Shown here one piece after another: positions 61,109 through 64,000 of a DNA stretch of 64,000 nt (positions are counted from its first letter, which is position 1; each line of letters begins with the position of its first letter). The notes beneath the pieces were generated by a model. That model worked only from the letters and a program-made list of their open reading frames with translations, did not search any database and was not told the origin of the DNA. This stretch comes from Bin87 sp965217175 (lineage in GTDB: Bacteria > Chloroflexota > Dehalococcoidia > Lucifugimonadales > UBA3495): contig OZ244251.1 in the NCBI GenBank assembly GCA_965217175.1, forward strand, positions 868,001 to 932,000. The letters run 5' to 3'. The position numbers and the translations under genes are program-made.

Positions 61109-62308
61109 CTAGCGGGAGAGGCCGTAGGCGGTGGCCGTTAGCCTGGCGTCGCCGGTGGCGTTGAGGCGCTGGCTGATGCTATCAATTAGGGCCCCCACGG
61201 CGGTTTCGCCCCAGAACCATCGGTGGATGTCTGTTTCGCCATCGGACGGACGCTGGTTCATGCGGGCTTCGTAGCAGAAAGCCTTTAGGTCGTCGGCGCA
61301 GTAGCGCACAAACTGCGGAACGGTAACGTCGTCGGGTCGATCGTCGAAGTCGGCGTCGTCGCTTTCAGCGTAGGCTTCCAGGAAGCGGATGATCCCGCGG
61401 AATCGGCGCTGGGGCACTCCGGTCAATCCGACTGCGGTGCGCCCGGTCTGCTCAACCCACCGCTCGTAGTAGCTGCGGAGGGCAGTGATCTCATCGGCGG
61501 CATCCAAGTGTTGGCGCGCGCCATTGCCGTTAGCGGCAACTTCGGATGCCTGGGGCAATCCGACCGGGCCGGCGTCGTCGGGATAGTCGATCAGGACTGG
61601 GCCAGCGTCGGCCTGCAGCGTGTCCAGCGCGGCGGCGAGAACCCGATGCTGGAAGGCTGGGTCGTTGGGCTTGCCCATGGTGTAGCCGAAATAGAAGGGA
61701 ACCCACAGGGCCCGTGGCGGACGGGTTCGTTCGGCGTGTTCGCGAACGAGGGCCACGGCAACGGTGGTCAGCCCGGCCGCCTCGAACACCCTGGCCAGCA
61801 CGCTCACGGCGTGGGTGCACAGGGGTCAAGTGGGGGTCAGAAAAACCAGGTTGACGTCTTCGTCCTTGAGCCGCCGGGCTACCTCGGGGCCGGTTTGCTC
61901 GGCAACGATGGTGCAATCCCGGAGGGCGCCCATGAATGAGTAGTGGTTGGGAGCCAGGCTGCCGATTGTGCCCTGTTCGACCAACTCGCGCATCCGGTCG
62001 ATGGGGAAGGTGATGTTGATATCGCGGTAGATGGCGGTGCGGTCGAACCCGATGCTGAAGTGGCTCTGCACAATGTTGACCGGGTCGGAGTCGCTGAGTA
62101 TGACGCGGTAGGTGGATTCGCCGCCGGGATGGTCGCGGTCGAAGGGCTTGTCATCGCGGAGGTGCAGGCCGGCGGTGGTAACGATGGCCACCGTGCTCTC
62201 CGACAGGTCCCGTGCCAACGGCGTCCAGGGGACGTCGTCTGATTCCATGCAGGGGAAGAACTCCAGCATACGGCGCTGCACTTCGGACAATATTTCCAGG
62301 CGTGGCAT
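61109..62308 (-). CDS. Glycine/betaine/proline reductase selenoprotein B (GrdB)-like selenoprotein
   Basis: This encodes 399 residues if the in-frame UGA at 61828-61826 (codon 161) is read as selenocysteine. The ATG at 62308 follows CCGGGAGCGGAAT. Before the UGA: VAIVTTAGLHLRDDKPFDRD, and DINITFPIDRMRELVEQGTI; then FLTPT-U-PLCTHAVSVLARVF and after it PRALWVPFYFGYTMGKPNDP. Relatives have TPTCPLC or TPTUPLC here, so UGA again takes the first place of CxxC. Both halves are in one frame and give normal family length. The classical enzyme reduces amino-acid-like substrates with GrdA and GrdE; neither partner is nearby, so this is probably a stand-alone redox protein. Confidence 0.85.
61789..61824 (-). 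promoter_or_regulatory. Bacterial SECIS-like hairpin
   Basis: On the minus strand, CCCTG (61824-61820) pairs with CAGGG (61793-61789). Inside, CACGC (61813-61809) pairs with GCGTG (61803-61799), leaving loop CGTGA (61808-61804) with G at the second position. The loop begins 18 nt after the UGA, against 17 nt in the peroxiredoxin gene. Confidence 0.7.
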
Positions 62309-62332
62309 ATTCCGCTCCCGGGCAACATGGCC

Positions 62333-62396
62333 AGATTGCCACGCTGCGCTCGCAATGACGGTGCGTTGTCCCCTCTCCGTCATCGGGAGAGGGGAA
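62333..62396. repeat. Two dispersed repeat modules
   Basis: GATTGCCACGCTGCGCTCGC with AATGACG (62334-62360) and TCCCCTCTCCGTCATCGGGA with GAGGGGA (62369-62395). They separate the ADH gene from the GrdB-like gene on the same strand and could end or weaken shared transcription. Confidence 0.75.
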
Positions 62397-62406
62397 GCCT
62401 GGATTG

Positions 62407-63507
62407 CTAGTCGAACATGATGGCGCCGCGGCCAATTTCACCCCGATCGAGGTCGGCGTAGGCTTCGTTGACCTGGTCCAGGGTGTAGTGGCGCACGACC
62501 AGGTCATCCAGGTTCAACTTGCCAGACTGGTACAGGTCGACCATGACGGGCATGTCGGTGCGGGAGCGAGCCGAGCCGTAGTAGGAACCACGCAAAGTCT
62601 TTTCGTTACGCACCAGGTCGACGGCGTTGATGGAGGCTTCCTGGCCCCAGGGAGCGATACCGACGACCGTTACGACGCCACGTTTGCCGGCCATGTCGTA
62701 GGCGGCCTTGGTGGTGTCGGCGCTGCCGAACACCTCGAAGGTATAGTCGGCGCCGCGTCCGCCGGTGAGTTCGCGTACCTGGCGCACCGGATCCTGGTCG
62801 GCGGCATTGACCGTGTGGGTGGCTCCGAAGCGCATGGCGAATTCCAACTGGGCCTCGCGGATGTCGACGGCGATAATCTGGCCGGCGCTGGCGAGGGCGG
62901 CGCCCATGATGACATTGAGGCCCACACCTCCGCAACCAATGACGGCCACCGTGCTGCCGGCCTTGATCTCGGCACTGTAGAGGGCGGCGCCAACGCCGGT
63001 GGTGACCGAGCAGCCGATCATGGCGGCCTTGTCCATTGGCACCGGGCTGGTCATGGGGACGACGCCGGTTTCGGGAATAACGGCGTATTCGGCGAAGCAG
63101 GCCACCTTCCCCATGTGGTGGATATCCTTGCCATCGGCATGGAGGCGGGTGGTGCCGTCGAACATGTTGGCGCCGGTGGCTCCGTGGAGATCGCACAGGT
63201 TGCTATGCCCCTCAAGACAGGAGCGGCAGCGTCCGCAGGCGGGCACGAAGGACAGGATGACCTGATCTCCCTCCTGGGCGAGGGTAACGCCGGGGCCGGT
63301 CTGGACGACGGTACCGGCGCCCTCGTGTCCCAGGACGACCGGAATGGCTATGGGTGCGTCGCCGTGCATGAAATGCCGGTCGCTGCGGCAGATACCGGCG
63401 GAACCGACCTTGACCAGAACCTCGCCGACCTTGGGTTCGTCGAGGTCAACTTCGCAGATATCCAATGGCTGGCCAACTTCCCACAAAACAGCAGCTTTTA
63501 CCTTCAA
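62407..63507 (-). CDS. Zinc-dependent alcohol dehydrogenase family protein
   Basis: This encodes 366 residues from a TTG at 63507; the strong GAGGAGGGAACATT before it decides the start. The catalytic zinc site is GICRSDRHFMHGD and LGHEGAGTVVQTG; the structural zinc site is CGRCRSCLEGHSNLC near residue 92. The NAD site is VIGCGGVGLNVIMGA near residue 193. It resembles class III-type (formaldehyde/mycothiol-linked) and aryl-alcohol dehydrogenases; the substrate is unknown. Confidence 0.9.
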   Translation of the reverse strand: MKVKAAVLWEVGQPLDICEVDLDEPKVGEVLVKVGSAGICRSDRHFMHGDAPIAIPVVLGHEGAGTVVQTGPGVTLAQEGDQVILSFVPACGRCRSCLEGHSNLCDLHGATGANMFDGTTRLHADGKDIHHMGKVACFAEYAVIPETGVVPMTSPVPMDKAAMIGCSVTTGVGAALYSAEIKAGSTVAVIGCGGVGLNVIMGAALASAGQIIAVDIREAQLEFAMRFGATHTVNAADQDPVRQVRELTGGRGADYTFEVFGSADTTKAAYDMAGKRGVVTVVGIAPWGQEASINAVDLVRNEKTLRGSYYGSARSRTDMPVMVDLYQSGKLNLDDLVVRHYTLDQVNEAYADLDRGEIGRGAIMFD

Positions 63508-63699
63508 AATGTTCCCTCCTCACGGGTAGCAGCGCGGTGGATCGTTTCGAAGCCGCGCTGAGTGATTGTCGCCGGCCCATTGTAGATTACCAGGCGCAAT
63601 ACCGCCATAGCCGGTAGGTGGGTGCTTCGATGGAGACTCGGGATTACGACGTAACCCTCCCATCATCGCGTGGGCTGGAGGGTGGCCCACTCAAGCCGA

Positions 63700-63786
63700 A
63701 AAATAGTCCCTCTCCCACCGGGAGGGGGCCGGGGGAGAGGGACTGTGTTGACCTGGAGTCCGCCGACAGGCTCAGGACGAACGGCA
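63700..63786. repeat. Palindromic repeat with CGACAGGCTCAGGACGAACGG module
   Basis: AGTCCCTCTCCC (63705-63716) is perfectly inverted at 63733-63744 (12 bp), then CCGACAGGCTCAGGACGAAC follows (63764-63783). The rest of the gap 63508-63802 shows no gene. Confidence 0.8.
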
Positions 63787-63802
63787 ATGCCTGGTGAGCG
63801 GA

Positions 63803-64000
63803 TTACACCTGCCGTTGCTCCGGGTCCAGGCGGTTAAGCACCCACTCGCCAAACGCGTTGGCGGAGAGGATCACGACCAAAATGACCACAGTAGGAAACA
63901 GGGCGAGCCACCAGCCGCGCAAAATAAATTCTCGTGCTTCTATCACCAACCTACTCCAGGTGGGCGTGAAGGGTGTTAGTTGCCAAGCGGCGAAACTCAG
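63803..64000 (-). CDS. ABC transporter permease, C-terminal fragment (DppC-like)
   Basis: The last 65 residues of a gene run off the right edge; the stop is TAA at 63805-63803 and there is no start within the window. PTWSRLVIEAREFIL, WWLALFPTVVILVVILSANA, then FGEWVLNRLDPEQ match the end of peptide/nickel-type permeases (usually 'PWLALFPGLAIxLTVLAFNLLGDGLRDALDPR'). It has the last membrane helix and the short tail. It implies an oligopeptide-type ABC transporter next door. Confidence 0.75.
   Translation of the reverse strand: MSFAAWQLTPFTPTWSRLVIEAREFILRGWWLALFPTVVILVVILSANAFGEWVLNRLDPEQRQV

Noticed and set aside
9556..61828. UGA recoded as tryptophan genome-wide
   Set aside because: Many genes here end properly in TGA (for example the alpha/beta hydrolase at 7572 and the MBL gene at 27119), and both internal UGAs fall on family Cys positions, not Trp.
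1..64000. tRNA, rRNA or Sec-tRNA genes
   Set aside because: I looked for cloverleaf patterns with GTTCRA-type loops in the gaps and found none that I could support. A tRNAscan-SE run would settle this.

Overview
The window is a high-GC bacterial chromosome segment dense with genes. Its content fits a Chloroflexota genome of the marine SAR202/Dehalococcoidia type. The reasons are five luciferase-like (LLM) flavin oxidoreductases within 14 kb, DUF1800/DUF1501 genes, a PaREP1-family protein, HflK/HflC/FtsH, a lipoprotein NirK, and two genes whose in-frame UGA is best read as selenocysteine. That placement is inference from gene content; no rRNA or ribosomal protein gene is present to confirm it.

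Layout. 0.4-4.2 kb: a DUF1800-DUF1501-NHL cassette behind a good sigma70-type promoter, closed by a strong hairpin. 4.3-9.9 kb: a small unknown gene, a MogA/MoaB molybdopterin protein, HIT protein, enoyl-CoA hydratase, alpha/beta hydrolase, LLM oxidoreductase, PaREP1 protein and a UGA-containing peroxiredoxin. 10.2-16.4 kb (minus strand): LLM monooxygenase, Uma2 nuclease, PLP aminotransferase and a large molybdopterin formate dehydrogenase-like enzyme. 16.6-21.7 kb: three more LLM enzymes and a hydrolase. 21.8-23.8 kb: three tiny membrane ORFs and a complete IS5-type element that landed inside a dispersed palindromic repeat. 23.8-29.3 kb: assorted catabolic enzymes and peptidases. 29.4-34.4 kb: HflC, HflK and FtsH. 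34.5-44.0 kb: asparaginase, then a cobalamin riboswitch with two successive intrinsic terminators and a late cobalamin synthesis/salvage operon (cbiA, cobO, cobT, cobS, cbiB, cobD, cobC). 44.2-52 kb: copper nitrite reductase, a TrxB/MBL operon, a second Uma2, an orphan DNA methyltransferase and small enzymes. 52.3-56.2 kb: a second, diverged DUF1800-DUF1501-NHL cassette. 56.3-61.0 kb: Fur-family regulator, VWA protein, RecF, sirtuin and MscS channel. 61.1-64 kb (minus): a GrdB-like protein with in-frame UGA, a zinc alcohol dehydrogenase and the C-terminal end of an ABC permease cut by the window edge.

Intergenic DNA is littered with four kinds of short palindromic repeat. Their cores are CCCTCWCCC-loop-GGGAGAGGG, CTTCGACAGGCTCAGGA, ATTGCCACGCTGCGCTCGCAATGAC, and ATTCCCGC-GCGGGAAT. 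One CCCTCWCCC-type copy appears to sit in frame inside the formate dehydrogenase gene.

The most notable observation is the pair of UGA-interrupted genes (9424-9903 and 61109-62308). In both, UGA replaces the first Cys of a CxxC redox motif in a family known to use either Cys or Sec. In both it is followed by a hairpin of nearly identical geometry, with a 5-bp upper stem, a 5-nt loop, G as second loop base, and the loop starting 17 or 18 nt after UGA. No selA, selB, selC or selD gene lies in the window.
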